DNA of 64,000 nucleotides from Prostheceraeus crozeri (Eukaryota; Platyhelminthes; Polycladida; Euryleptidae), in contig CAJQUW010011023.1 of the NCBI GenBank assembly GCA_907163375.1, positions 518,306 through 582,305 of the forward strand, read 5' to 3'. The position numbers and the translations under genes were made by a program. The notes beneath the pieces are model-generated. The model saw only the letters and a list, made by a program, of their open reading frames with translations. It searched no databases and was not told the origin of the DNA. Position 1 is the stretch's first letter. Each line of letters opens with the position of its first letter. Shown here in pieces: positions 48,401 to 59,730 of the stretch.

Positions 48401-50817
48401 TTAATGCTATTTAGATCATTTAACCACACTGTTTAATTGAGTTCCTGTTCACTTCAAATTGAGATGCAGGTGATCGCATGTTTGTCGACAACTAATCGAC
48501 AATAAGGAACTAAATTAGGATTGACAACAAGTCAATAGCTTGAATGCATCATTTGAGATTAAAATTTTGAATTTGAATATGTGCTGAATGCAAGAAGTCA
48601 CGTTAGCAAAGTATTTTGAAATGTTCTAAAGGCGCACTTTCTGCTAGCTTTCATGCAAAGAATTTGATATATGCCTAATTTCGATTTAGTAGAGTAATTT
48701 CCTGGGGTGTGGCCCGTGCCGTTGCCCGTATTGCCCGCAGTTCAGTTATTGCTCCTGAGCTTAGTATGCTAAGTTTCTAGCTAACATTGGTTTTCTCCGA
48801 GAAACGTGGAAGTTGGCAATGTAGGATGTTCTCACATCTGACATCGCGAAAGAATACAGGCTGTACTATTGAGAAATTCGTTGCCGCCCGCAATGACAAT
48901 GAGAAACATAAGTTGACGTCAAACGTTACACATCAGACACGCCTTTTGTATCAAAGCCAATCAAACTAGATAATATAAAATATCAAATGCTGCACGAAGT
49001 TGTTAGGTGACGATGGGGCGATGTAGAATACTAGCATAGGCCTAGGTCTAGCCTTCAGAAATAGTGAGTAAAGACCACAATGTGACTAAATTCTATAATG
49101 TACATGTATAATGACTAGATCATAAAGTATGGATACACATGCATAGGTAGAGGTGTCTCAAAAAGGTGTCTCTATACAGTGAAAATTTTCATATGAAAAG
49201 ATTCAGTTTTTTCCGGAGAGTACGTTCCCGTGGTCCAAAAATTATTTGAGCAGTTTTAAAAAAGTCAAATTTTGCCAATTCATATACTTCCGAGATGACT
49301 CCTTTATATAAGTAGTATGAAACAAATTGGATATCAAAAGGAATGAATATTTGCTAATAAGCATCCTAACTAAGCGGAAATTAAGCTGATTTGCAAGGGA
49401 ATTTTATAATGGAAGTCTTCATGAAAAAGTCGCGCTATTAGTCGTGCTTTCTTGACTGAAATTTGAAGTTTTTGATTCAATTTTCACCGACATGATTTTA
49501 TGATTCACTAAATTCATGTTTCATTTATTGAATCTGAGTAGTGATGTGGAACCATTTACATCTTTCAAAGTTAATTGAAATCATTGTCTTTGATTCTGTG
49601 ATTTTGCTCTGCCAGTCGCAGGCTGCCTGTGAAATGATCACGCTTAAGAAAATACTCTTGAGGTTGAACATGAAAGTAATAGCAACCCATCGTATTGCTG
49701 ATTTAACAAACATGAAATCTCCAAGGCTGTCATGACACTGAGAATCTGTAAAATGCCATCATCCCTTCTGCATTACAATGATGATCACTCAATTCCGTGG
49801 CAATTTTCTCAAAACTGCAGAAATTTGCATATCTCACATTTGTGACAATGCCTCGTGTATCTCCCATGAGTTCATGTAATAAAATCGGAAGTCTATACAC
49901 ATTGGGATTTATTTAATGCGGAGTTACCACTCTACCTAATATACCTACTCTATGGACTAGATTCAGTCACATTAATAAGCTTAGCCTACATATATTTAGC
50001 CTACGTCATGTATGCTGCCATGAATCCCTACCTGCATTTCCACTGACCGGATATGGATTCGCAGATTAAGCCACTATTGTACATGCCCGTGCTTGCAGAA
50101 ATTCAGATGTCCGCAATCAATCAAAAAAGATCATGGTTGATGACTTTGATAAAAAATGTTTTGATCAGTTATCACATGAAAAATCTTAAGACAATACTGG
50201 GAGCATGCTGTGGTGAAATGCGATAGTTTAGAGGAGCTGAATACAACTCAAACAGATTTTTGAAAATGTATGTGAATTATGTATTTTCTGCTACTATCTT
50301 AGTTCTACATCGTGCAGAAAAAACACGGAAGCTGCTCATCCAAGTCAATGAATGCACCAAATGTATTGTGACTCATGATGATCTGCTCATTTTGTTACTT
50401 GGTATCCACTAATTGTAGCATGAAACTGACATCACTACTTATAAAGCTGTTGTGAGTAATGTGTATACAATTACTTTGGTACTGTTGCCATAGCAACGCC
50501 TGTCCAAGTAGGAAATTACTTTCAGTGCGTCTTCCTAGTCTAGTTCTGTCATGGAGTGTAATATTTCCATGTAGCAGACCAAGCCTGAACAGGAAAGCGC
50601 TAGCGCTAAGTCTGACGAAAGTCGAAACTTTTGTATTTGCGCATTAGATTATTCTCGTTTAGTGCATCGTTTTTGCAGCTACAATATACTTTCATCCTCG
50701 CGTTTTCTGCACAAGTGGAATGTCTTTCTCAACTGTTTCATCGATAATTTAACAAATATTTTCATTATTGAAAGCAAACCTCATCTCAAAATCCTTCTCT
50801 GATTTTTTAAATTTCAG

Positions 50818-51138
50818 ACACAGAATTTCCTGACGATGGATTGACAGAGCCTCAAGTTGCAGAGAACGGAGAGATGCTGAGATATCAGATTAACGCTGTT
50901 CTTCGAATTGAGGAGCTGTTGCCGCATCCCGATCGTGGAGTGGGCGGCTTGTGCCGCAAACGTGATATTCTACTGGGAACTCTGACAGTTGGAACTAATT
51001 CGTCTTGGCAGGAGGTAGAGGAGCATCTCATTCTACTCTTCCTAACTTTCGTACGTCAATTAGATCACGGAGAGAATTCGCTGAGGACAGTCGCGCCAAT
51101 CGGTCTCTCAGTTCGCAGTATTCATAAGTATAACTTTG
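50818..51138 (+). CDS. CTTNBP2-like: CTTNBP2-like gene, entry to NAV/CTTNBP2-type AAA-like module
   Basis: This exon is 321 bp from a TTTCAG acceptor to a GTGAGT donor, phase 1 to phase 1. After an acidic start (DTEFPDDGLTEP) comes ILLGTLTVGTNSSWQEVEEH and then GLSVRSIHKYNFG across the junction. Vertebrate CTTNBP2 has ICALNIRKQTSWDDFSKAV and GLSARSIRSITLG in the same order. NAV proteins have an equivalent 'SLGLNSDSVLGYSIGEI' block just before their AAA+ domain. In both families this is the small beta-rich segment that precedes the nucleotide-binding fold. The protein is probably cytosolic and cytoskeleton-associated, as its family is. No signal peptide or membrane segment is seen. Confidence 0.88.
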
Positions 51139-51779
51139 GTGAGTGCTTCTCTGATGCATGTCCACTGCGACAATGTGGTTCATAGTCCATTCAGTTGGGG
51201 TGGGGCTTTGAATGCTTTTATCCTGACCGATTCAAGGCATGAAACCGTAGTACCAAGTTGGAGTGGAGCAGCCACAGAGATTGATTCATTTGCCTGTGGG
51301 GTAGTCTAGAGGGGACATAGTCCTATCCCAGTCGGTGTATGAGATGGTAGCAAGCGATGGAGATTGACATAGATATTCGTCGTTTAGACCCAAACACGCA
51401 CACAAAGCAATTTATGTCTGTGGGATCAGCCTTCATGTACTGGTCATCAGGGGCCTGCGGTGTGTTTGCAGGTCCGACATTCACCTCATGTATACTATTC
51501 AGCAGAAAACCTTCGTGTTCGCAATGGTGAAGTTGATAAATAGGATTTTATAATGGTGATACTATCACTATAGCATCACTATCGACCGGCCCCTAATAAT
51601 CTCTATTCAGAGTTTTTGAAATGTGTATTTGAATTGTTCAGCATGGTAGGAAAAATGAAGTATTTGATGGTCTTATACACTTTTAGTAACGACAATTATT
51701 TTCGGCTGTATTTCACAGCCATTCTCCAATTAAAAAAATAACTTGAGAAATTAAACGAGCCAGCATCAAAACACCCGCT

Positions 51780-51880
51780 TTTGTTGTTTAGGAGTGAATT
51801 CCACTGATTTTGGAAGACGTAAGCTTTGATTGAGAGATATAGGTAGATTTCCCTGTAATGTTTGTTGGACACGCGGTGTC
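51780..51880 (-). mobile_element. Probable LINE ORF2 C-terminus
   Basis: The minus-strand frame includes RHRVSNKHYREIYLYLSIKA, then FQNQWNSLLNNK. This resembles the 'R.....LPK.RT.Y...SF...WNSLP..I' tail of L2/CR1/RTE-like LINEs. The stretch is short and the match loose. Confidence 0.4.
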
Positions 51881-52194
51881 GTGGAAATAATTGCTTTGAA
51901 AGCATTTTATATTTCGAAGCTTTGTTTTTTTGGGGTAGCCGATCTGCAGTGCTACTTCTCATAGTGCGTGCTGGTGCAAATTGAGACAAAAGTAGCATGT
52001 ACATGAGCAAGCGTGTATTTCTTGGACCAGCTGAACGCAGATACATACATGTGCATGCCCAGTACACGAATCCAGCTTTCATAGCGATAGAACACTTATT
52101 CAAACAATTCTCAATGTGCAAACGCTTTCTTATACCACATGATCATTTTTCATCTAATACATAGTAAACCGTAACCAGAGCGAGTTTCAGCATA

Positions 52195-52330
52195 GAACGA
52201 TGCTGAAAATGTGACTTTCACATAATGCCTACTACAAATCTGCTGAGTTCTACCCGGTTCCTCTTCTTGTCAGACAGGATCAAAGAGAATCTCATGTAAT
52301 TCCAATGGGGAAGATATGTGAATCGCCTCC
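52195..52330 (+). repeat. Repeat related to the 63-kb foldback arm
   Basis: It shares GACTTTCACA, GCCTACTAC.AATCTGC, CCGGTTC, TTCCTCTTCTTGTCAGACAG and CCAATGGG, in order, with 63060-63205. It is a single, degraded copy of the same family. Confidence 0.7.
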
Positions 52331-52526
52331 CCCTGTGGACATAGATGCGTTTCAGTGCATCGTTTGGGAAGGGATAAAGCTAGCAATACTAATGCCTGAA
52401 AAATTGATACAAAAGTGATGCAACCTCTAAATATATTTCAAATACAAAGATAAAGTCCTTTTTCCATGTCATTTGACGACATTTGCATCAATCTTAGATA
52501 ATCTGGAGTCATTTTCTGTATTTCAG

Positions 52527-52699
52527 GTGATATCGAATGGTTATTGAGTCATCCTCCAACCATCCAATTTTCATCCTGTCTAACAAATTGTTCGGAAAAC
52601 ATCCTCATTCATCTTCACGATTCTTCATCAGGAAGACTTGATAGTCTTGCTCTGCAAATGATGTTCAGTGTTCCCAGCCTGCATGAATATCTGGACAAA
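52527..52699 (+). CDS. CTTNBP2-like: CTTNBP2-like gene, pre-Walker A exon
   Basis: This exon is 173 bp from a TTTCAG acceptor (phase 1) to a GTAAGT donor (phase 0). It encodes about 57 residues, including NILIHLHDSSSGRLDSLAL and SVPSLHEYLDK. These align with HITVLLSGPQEGCLSSVTY...MIPLQMMQNYLRL of CTTNBP2 and with the SLDSLVFESLIPKPILQRYVSLL segment of NAVs. In those families this strand-helix unit leads straight into the P-loop. The match to NAV (LDSL followed by P.L..Y) is at least as good as that to vertebrate CTTNBP2, which fits a shared ancestral module. Confidence 0.87.
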
Positions 52700-54407
52700 G
52701 TAAGTCAGTGACATTTCACCACCTACCCCTTCTACATATTATTCTATAAGTCCCTTCGAAAGCTTTCGTCCACCATCCTTCTGTGAATTAGCTTTGCACT
52801 TATCTATCAAGTATCGAGTTCTTTTATCAGCTCACAAGAATTGTCACATGAAGCCACTGAAAACAATCAAAGCGTTTTCCTCCTATGTAATCTTTCTTTG
52901 TTTGGTTGGCCATATCTACATGTATTCAACAAAATTCTCAATAATCTCAGAATAGTGTTAGACAGATTCCATCTTTATGGCGTCATATATTCCATAGAAA
53001 TATAGCCTATCTAGGTATGAGGACTTATACTACTTACATAATAGAAGTAGTGGCTGACATCACCAAACTTTTTTCTGTTTATCATGATGTGCAAATGATT
53101 GTGTGATTTTGTATGTTTTCATTGTATGTGGTTAGATGCAAGCTCTAATGACGTCACTTTGACGCCCACACAAAGGCCTTCATCAGACTCATCTAAAGTC
53201 CCGTGTCTGTCGAAAATGGAAATGTCCGTAGCAAACTTTAACCATTCTTTTGACATGGGCTGCGTGTTGATTTTAGATATGAAAATGTCCCTCCATTTTG
53301 TCCTTGCGCTTTGGAAAATAAAAGTTAACAAGAAATTCAAAATAACACAGAAATTTTGTTACCTCGTCTATTTTAGCATGTTCCAGTGTTCCAATCACCA
53401 AGACAATCATCTTGATTTGTGAAGATACCAAATAATTGAGTTATAATGGAGCAACATTGCTTGAAATCTTCTGATTATAATAAATGATGATTTCAAATAA
53501 ACTATCTACACAGTAGCGTAATCCTAAATATCAACCAGAACGTGAGATCCATGTTTCTTAGCGTAAATAATGCAATTTTCACTGCAAACTGCATCATTGA
53601 TGATTGTAGTCAGTTTTATGATTTCTTTGCTTGTCATGATCACCGATGTTTATGCACTTTAACAATTGTCTGGCTTCACTGTGTCTATTCTTAGTAATAT
53701 TCTGCTGAAATGCCTCTGTGAGAGCTGAACAGCAATAAGTATGATAAGAAACGTAGAAATTCAATTCAATTGAATTGGTGCAACGTCTGTAAATAACATC
53801 CATCATTACATGAAAAAGTATTCATTTATTCTTCATTCTATTCCCATAACGTCTTGTTTGTATTGTTGTATTTTGATGATTTTCAAGTATGCTTAAACCA
53901 ATGTAAGCTTGAAGCTTGTGTTTAGCGTAAGACAGTTTTCTTGCTTTCATTGAAATAATTTTCCTGCCAAAAACAAGTAAAGCAGTTGAAATTAGCAAGT
54001 TCCTGCATTTTCTAATGCGGTAAAATGTCGTTCATGGACGGCATTCTCCATATATCAAAACAATGGTCAAAGCATGTGCAGTCATCTGAGGATTACCAGC
54101 AACAACGATGAATGCGCGCCTCGGTAATTTTGCATGTCGCTCATGAAACCTCGTTGCAACAGCTATCACACATGTAGATCATTTATGAAGAAATTTTCAT
54201 TGAATGAAATAAACCAGTGTTTGATCAAAACTTAAGCCCATGACCCACGACCAGCCAGAATTGTTGTCTTAACGAACGAAGTGGCCATCGCAATTTGTAC
54301 TGCTTCTATTGTAAGCATAAAGTTTCGAGGATCTACACTTCTCATTATCAATTAACAGCAATGAAATTGAGTTAACGATACATCAAATTGCCATGCAAAA
54401 GATGTGC

Positions 54408-54475
54408 GGCTGATAGGATTCGAACCTGCGACCAAGGTTAACTAGACCTGTACTCTGCCAACTGAGCTACGAGCC
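54408..54475 (-). pseudogene. tRNA-Thr(AGT)-like pseudogene or SINE head
   Basis: On the minus strand, TAGCTCAGTTGGCAGAG is a strong D-arm/A box and GCAGGTTCGAATCC a strong T-arm/B box. The anticodon loop CTAGTTA gives AGT (Thr). The anticodon stem has a mismatched outer pair, the T stem has mismatches, and the whole is about 68 nt, too short for a complete tRNA once the arms are laid out. I therefore favour a pseudogene or SINE head. Confidence 0.6.
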
Positions 54476-54707
54476 ACTCATGCGACTGTGTCAATTGGCA
54501 GGACCAAACCCTCACCACCACACATCAGTTGTCATAGCAATTATAATCAATGATATGACTATGCAATTATAATCAAAGTAGATATGACGTGGTGATTAAA
54601 ATGAAACTGTTTATGAAAGTATAGAGAAAGGCTTAATCCTTTATTAACAGTTTGCTTGGTATTATCAAAACTATTTGTGTTGGACAGAATTGTGGTTATG
54701 AATCGTT

Positions 54708-55264
54708 ATGGCAAAGGCAAGGGTGCACAGATTGAGCAAGCTGTGGGCAGATCGAGGGTTACCAACAAAGCTCAAGATGAAGTTAGAAAGAGCACTTAAA
54801 TGTGTCCAATTCTCTCAGATGGTGCCCAAGCATGGACACGGAAAGCAACAGATGAAAAACACATCGTGGCAGCAGAAATTTGATTCTGGTGGAGACTGCC
54901 ACGCATCTGCTACAGAGAACACCGGACTAACACCAGCATCTTTGAACAACTCGCCACAACTCCCTTGTTGCTCAAACATATTCGGAAGAGGAAAATATCC
55001 TTCTCCGGACATCAGTGCAGAGAAGGAGGACTTATGACAGTGGTTTTGCAAGGCAGCATGACAGGCAGTCGTTGCAGGGGGAGACCAAGAACCCAATACA
55101 TCAATAACATAACGAAGTGGTCAGGACTCAGCACTCAACAGCTGAATAGGGCGACGTGCGATCGCAAGTTGTGGCGCGCAATCTCCAACGGGTCGGTTGT
55201 AGTTCAGCAAAGTATATACCGCACGAAGAAAGAAAGAGGAAGAAGACTACGCACTATTGTATAA
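54708..55264 (+). mobile_element. LINE ORF2 C-terminal fragment
   Basis: It begins AKARVHRLSKLWADRGLPTK, LKMKLERAL (family form: IA.TA..RL..IW..R.IS..TK). After internally altered sequence it continues FSGHQCREGGLMTVVLQGSM and TGSRCRGRPRTQYINNI, then WSGLSTQQLNRATCDRKLWR. This is the common C-terminus of animal LINEs (G.R.RGRPRTRW.D.I..W.GLS...A...A.DR..WR). A frame change separates the parts. Internal deletion is likely, because the usual LLYG.E.W segment is absent. Confidence 0.8.
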
Positions 55265-55699
55265 CTTCCATATATCCACTCAATATTCTTCAACTACAAG
55301 ATGTTATTGAAAACTGCAATATTCATCTTCAAAAATGAAATTGTTGCATTCTCTCACATCTAGGTGTTTTAAATATATTATAATTGACAAAAAAGACTGA
55401 ATTGTGCAGCTCACAAGTTTGAATAGTCTCTGAATTTTCAAATAGTCTGAATTTTCTTACTGAACAATTGCCTGAGAAGTTTACGGGGAGGCGTTGTCAC
55501 TTTCCCATAGACAAAGACAATTTTATTGTTAGTAGGATGTTTAAATATCTTCTGTTTTGAGACATTTTTGCACGTGTACAAGATGTTGAGAAATGTCAGA
55601 CATTCTTGAGGTTTGACATCATTTTGTACACATTCTCTTGGCTGACATTACTGTATTGCATTTCCGTGATCAAATGACCTTTTCATATTTACATTTCAG

Positions 55700-55786
55700 C
55701 TTGAAAACACCAACTCTCTCATCTTCGCGGGAGTTAAATACAGCTGTAAACGATACTTGGTTGCCAACTTCGCTGCTCTTTTACAG
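55700..55786 (+). CDS. CTTNBP2-like: CTTNBP2-like gene, degenerate Walker A exon
   Basis: This exon has 29 codons from a TTTCAG acceptor to a GTAAAT donor, phase 0 at both ends. It reads LENTNSLIFAGVKYSCKR and continues YLVANFAALLQ. It occupies the P-loop position: NAV has LSGPSGTGKTYLANRL and vertebrate CTTNBP2 has FHGPEGSLQDYIVHQL. Here GVKYSCKR keeps the first glycine and the lysine of GxxxxGK[ST], but the second glycine is Cys and the hydroxyl residue is Arg. Nucleotide binding is therefore doubtful but less clearly lost than in vertebrate CTTNBP2. The helix after it (YLVANFAALL) is well kept. Confidence 0.85.
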
Positions 55787-56682
55787 GTAAATCATTCAAT
55801 CTATCAATTCATGAAATATGTTGTTTTCCAGTTTTATGGCTTGGAAACATCTGATCGACAAGATTTCGCGAAATCGATGATATAAGGAAGCTGAATGCCT
55901 GATTATGAAATATTTCCGATTTCAAAAGTGTTCAGATGCAGAAAGCAGGCTAATGAGTCATTTAATCAATAGTTTGAACAACGAATATTACGAGTTTTGT
56001 TGTCTATTCTCTATATTCGAGATCTACTGTTTTGGAAAGCAATTACATCAGCTGAGTGGTGTTGGCAGAACTTCACACAGTTTACATGCACAGGCACTTG
56101 GAAGTACCTATCTCTATGTAATGTAGTCAGCAGTCAAATACGTTGCTTCAGTGTCGTGAATAAAGCATGCCCCCCCTCTCTCTCTCACTGTATGTAGCTG
56201 TGGCTGTACCAGTAAGCATATTTGTATACTGCAACCATCCGAGATCACAAGCATTAGATATGGAAAAGGTGTATCCGCACTCCAAGTGATCATTAATTCC
56301 TAGACTCGGTATAGATGGATGTCTTTGCACCCTTTGCGTGAGTACCTTTATTTTTCACAGGATCGTGAGAATCTGTGACGATCAGAATTTTATAGCTGTC
56401 AAAAATGTTCTTCCATTTGTTAGGGCATTGTAGATATCAACGGTATTTCTTGAGATGTCCATGTAGAATTTGCCGTTTTAGAGGATGAAGGACTTTCTAT
56501 GTGCCAATGTATTCCAATGGAAGTGCAATAAAGACTGTTTGGAAAGCACAAACTTTATTGTGCGTAATTTAAGTATGACATATCATCGAACGCTTGTCTA
56601 TGTTGATCATAGTAATGAAAAAGTGTCATATTTTGTGATATAGAACGATGAAACACATTGAAAGATATCTTTTGAAGTAATA

Positions 56683-56810
56683 TATAATGCATGATTTTGA
56701 AAGGCTTTCTATGTCCACAGGTTAATAAGTTCCACGAAGCAGGTATTTATTTTCCTGGTTGGAAATTATTAACCTGGTGCAGACTTCTATGAAAAAGTCA
56801 TGCATTATAA
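56683..56810. mobile_element. Hairpin MITE (128 bp)
   Basis: The arm TATAATGCATGATTTT...AGGTTAATAAGTTCC is inverted as GGAAATTATTAACCT...AAAGTCATGCATTATA, leaving a loop of about 25 bp. A foldback miniature element is the likely origin. Confidence 0.7.
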
Positions 56811-57064
56811 CAGATAATACATAGATTTCTTCGGTCATTATTTGTCATAATAACCTCAAATCTATGCATTCCTATTACAGAACGGCAACAGAAAACGGTG
56901 TGATGCTATATCTAGATGTCTATCTTTAGATCTATTTCTGCGCTACTGAAATTAACATAGACATAATAGAGGGGCCACAATGATATCTGGTAGTGCATAT
57001 GAGATCGGCAGGCAAAGACAGATGTCGATATCTAAATCTATTAGATGACCATAGAACGTTCGAT

Positions 57065-57120
57065 AATAGTTATACAGCTACTCCATCCGTACAGTACGGA
57101 TGTCGTGGCTGTATAACTAT
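57065..57120. repeat. Short perfect-ended hairpin (56 bp)
   Basis: ATAGTTATACAGC at the left pairs with GCTGTATAACTAT at the right. A second inner stem, CATCCGTAC/GTACGGATG, is separated by 5-bp mismatched bulges. Origin unknown. Confidence 0.65.
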
Positions 57121-57447
57121 AATGTGGAACAAAGAAGGCAACAATGCAGCTCGCAATGAGATCTCTGACAATTACTCACTGACTGAACAGATGATTGCTT
57201 TGTTTAGTGATCTTTTCAGCATCATCTGATGAATCAATGCGTCATTCAGTTTTCCAATTGATGGAAACTGGATAACCTTTGCAGCTAGGTTAAACTCCTG
57301 GTAGACTGTATCTGCACTTTTTAACTCTATATACGTCGAAGAAATTTGGCCTAACTATTTCTTATCATTTGACAGTATGAAAATGCAGTATCAAATTTTG
57401 TACTTTTCTTGTTGAAATTATAAATATTATCAAATGTTTCATTCCAG

Positions 57448-57541
57448 CTGAAATTTGACAAAGATTCTGAATTGTCTGGTAATTGCATTCGGGCGCACTA
57501 CAGTGGCCTTGAAAATTTCTCAGAATGGGCCATGAACTCAG
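57448..57541 (+). CDS. CTTNBP2-like: CTTNBP2-like gene, AAA-like module exon between Walker A and B
   Basis: This exon is 94 bp from a TTCCAG acceptor (phase 0) to a GTACGT donor (phase 1). It encodes LKFDKDSELSGNCIRAHYSG and then LENFSEWAMNSG across the junction. In NAV and CTTNBP2 the same interval carries the variable strand after the P-loop helix (for example IATFNVDHKSSKELRQYLSNL). The H-Y-S-G-L-E-N-F order resembles NAV's H-K-S-S-K-E-L. It is too short for recognition alone. The call rests on position, clean splice sites and phase agreement with both neighbours. Confidence 0.8.
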
Positions 57542-58334
57542 GTACGTTTGCAACTGAGAATTCAATTCGAATGTGTGCATTCATTGTTACATGATTGAAA
57601 ATCCTTTTGTTTTTGGGTACCTTAAAAGCATGCAATGAGCAACATGCAAAGATTCCCATGCTACGATGATAAGTGTATATGTTTGTTATCAATTTCAGAC
57701 CCAGTTCTTGAAGAGAATAAAGACTTCTGCTGTTATAAATCCGTCAGAAATAGGCCAGCTACTCAAACATGCTCAAACATCTCATACCTATTCATAGGCT
57801 AAGGAATTATATTCAAAAAGGATCGATTGAGTAGAAGATATGATTCCAATACATGCGCTTCATGTTAAAGGATAAATGGACTAGGAAGGCCCTCTAACAG
57901 ATCCGGCCAAACTTGACTCTTGTGAGCCACTCGGGTACAGCGCAATATTAATGTCCTGAATAAAATAAAGTAAACATATGGTTTGTTGAGTCCTACTTTT
58001 GTAAACCATTCATGTCTGCAGGTGGAAGCTGTCCTTTTAATCAGCTGTCGAAATGATCAATTTATGAAGACCGAATTTCTCTTTCAATAAAGTATTCTGC
58101 GTTAGGAGTGTCTAGTTTCAAATATCACATCGTGTAAATATTGATATCGCATTCTTGTGAGCAGTCATACTTCAATGCTTTAATGCTTGACACTGACCTA
58201 TGGATTCATGACGACATTGAATTTAAATTCTGCTAGGAAATAACTCAAGTTTCGGATGCATGATCAAGTAATAGTATAGCATCCCGAAGTATTTCACCAT
58301 CGTGTTTGATTCTACCGCTAATAGAATGGTTTTT

Positions 58335-58649
58335 CTACATTTTATTACAACGGGCGAACTGAAGAGCGATATTGCTTAGAATAATTTCAAAGTCTATATC
58401 AGATGACATTCCGTCTTTATTTTCATGAATCGCCGTAGGTGATACAGAAGTCTTTTCAAAGGTATATAAAGGCTGCCGTTTCTGTTTGCCCTTGCGCTCG
58501 TCTATTGTTGACGGGTCAGTGGCAATCTTGGTGGTCATTAAGCCGTTGACGAAATGCATTTCTAAATGAGCGAAAGTACCTTTTAAGGAGAGAGCGATAG
58601 TTGAGGGTATAAAAGCTTCATGTCCATCTGTGTAGTCAGTGACATTGTT
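58335..58649 (-). other. Unassigned protein-like open frame, possible antisense terminal exon
   Basis: A minus-strand frame of just over 100 codons ends in TAG. It includes DYTDGHEAFIPSTIALSLKG, FAHLEMHFVNGLMTTKIATD and SDIDFEIILSNIALQFARC. The composition is protein-like, with alternating beta-like hydrophobics. A possible acceptor (CCGTCAG) precedes codon AAC at about 58649, and a stop closes the frame further upstream, so no start codon fits. An AATAAA overlaps the last codons. I do not recognise the protein; it could be a 3' exon of an antisense gene or a decayed element. Confidence 0.3.
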
Positions 58650-58934
58650 CTGACGGAAATTGTGCACCGTAAATTAAATGCAAAGATTCATTAATTCAAT
58701 TTCAAGTCAGAGTGACGATAGTTGAAATTAAATTCCTTTGAAATTGTGTTGAATTAGTAAATGTCTAATTGATTTCTCCATAGGTGGAAAGTCAAGAGTT
58801 TTTTTCACAAAAAGGAGGGCCAGACATAGAAACTTTTGGTGAGAGGGAGGCCCAAAACGATGGATACAATCGATCTTTGTTCATTTTTCACAAGTTGAAT
58901 CAGCAAAGCTCGAGATTTATAATTTAAAGTCAAA

Positions 58935-58996
58935 AAAGCAAAACATTCCAGACGGGCCTTCGGCGTCCTGCGCCTTCTATCGGTCGATGGTCACCC
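58935..58996 (+). repeat. Interspersed repeat, copy B (pair with 33613-33680)
   Basis: AAGCAAAAC, then GGGCCTTCGGCGTCCTGCG, CCTTCTATCGG and TCGATG, parallel to 33613-33680. The family is unknown. Confidence 0.55.
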
Positions 58997-59239
58997 ATCG
59001 ATTTCTATTTATTCTCGAAGCTGGTATGAATTTTCACTGGGAACGAAGTCGCACTTGAAGCTTGTACATAGCATTAATAAATTAATAAATAAATGAACCT
59101 TGTTGATACTCGGATGCACATTAAGCACGGAGCCGTTCTTCCATGTGGCCCAGTTGTTGCTTACCCCCACTCTCATTTCTTTTGTGCTGAGTGTTTAGCA
59201 AGAATGCAGAGTGTACCTATTGTGAAAGTCTTAGGTTTG

Positions 59240-59322
59240 ACCTGACCAGGGTTCGAACAAAAGTCTCCCGGAATCAGAGCGAACACTCTACCGCAAGGCC
59301 ACAGCGCCGGTCACACCTCTTG
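59240..59322 (-). mobile_element. tRNA-derived SINE head (minus)
   Basis: On the minus strand, CGCTGTGGCCTTGCGGTAGA is an A-box-type D arm and TTGTTCGAACCCTGG a B box, with TTCGCTCTGATTCCGGGAGA between. The head is complete enough to call tRNA-derived. It differs from the 3093/61447 family. Confidence 0.6.
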
Positions 59323-59624
59323 ACTGTGACTACAAAACTGCACGTCTGCAGGATGTGATCGTTTGTCATATAATTAGCTTGGATAGAAGGACTCTATGCA
59401 TTTCAAATGGAGAAACTGCGACATTTGGAGCATAGACAAGATGCTCTTGAGTTACTGAATGAAGATTTAATCAGTTGAAGATGTATTTCTTCAATATGAT
59501 TATTGCAAAGTGTATTTACAGGTCACACTGTTTCATATGAGTGGCATTTTCGGAATCTCATTTCTTTGACTCGTATGACACTCAAATTTGTGGCGATTTT
59601 CGCGTAAAACCGTAATTTTATAAT

Positions 59625-59730
59625 TTTATAATATAAAAATATTTTTTTAAAAAAATATATAAATATATATAATATGATATACAAAATATTTATATATATA
59701 AATTATATAAATATAATTTTATAATTTCTA
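59625..59730. repeat. Low-complexity AT tract
   Basis: About 100 bp consists almost solely of A and T, with ATATAAATATAT-like runs and several internal palindromes. It is simple sequence with no gene. Confidence 0.85.

Larger units (their letters stand above)
44183..50817 (+). other. Intron (6.6 kb)
   Basis: This intron holds a GC/CpG-rich patch (44350-44470), a SINE piece on the minus strand (44670), the inverted-repeat element at 45298 and a divergent tandem duplication at 48150. In 45940-48140 and 48410-50800 I see no gene or assignable element. Confidence 0.65.
51139..52526 (+). other. Intron (1.4 kb)
   Basis: This intron contains a probable LINE tail on the minus strand (51780-51880) and a repeat related to the 63-kb foldback (52195-52330). 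In 51180-51690 there is moderately GC-rich sequence that I could not assign. Confidence 0.6.
52700..55699 (+). other. Intron (3.0 kb)
   Basis: This intron holds the tRNA-Thr-like sequence at 54408 and a LINE fragment at 54708. In 52710-54400 I see only AT-rich sequence. Confidence 0.65.
55787..57447 (+). other. Intron (1.7 kb)
   Basis: This intron holds two hairpin elements (56683 and 57065) and a short CT microsatellite at about 56168. I see no other features. Confidence 0.65.

Noticed and set aside
54408-54475. Functional tRNA-Thr gene
   Set aside because: Stem mismatches and a length of about 68 nt argue for a pseudogene or SINE head despite good A and B boxes.
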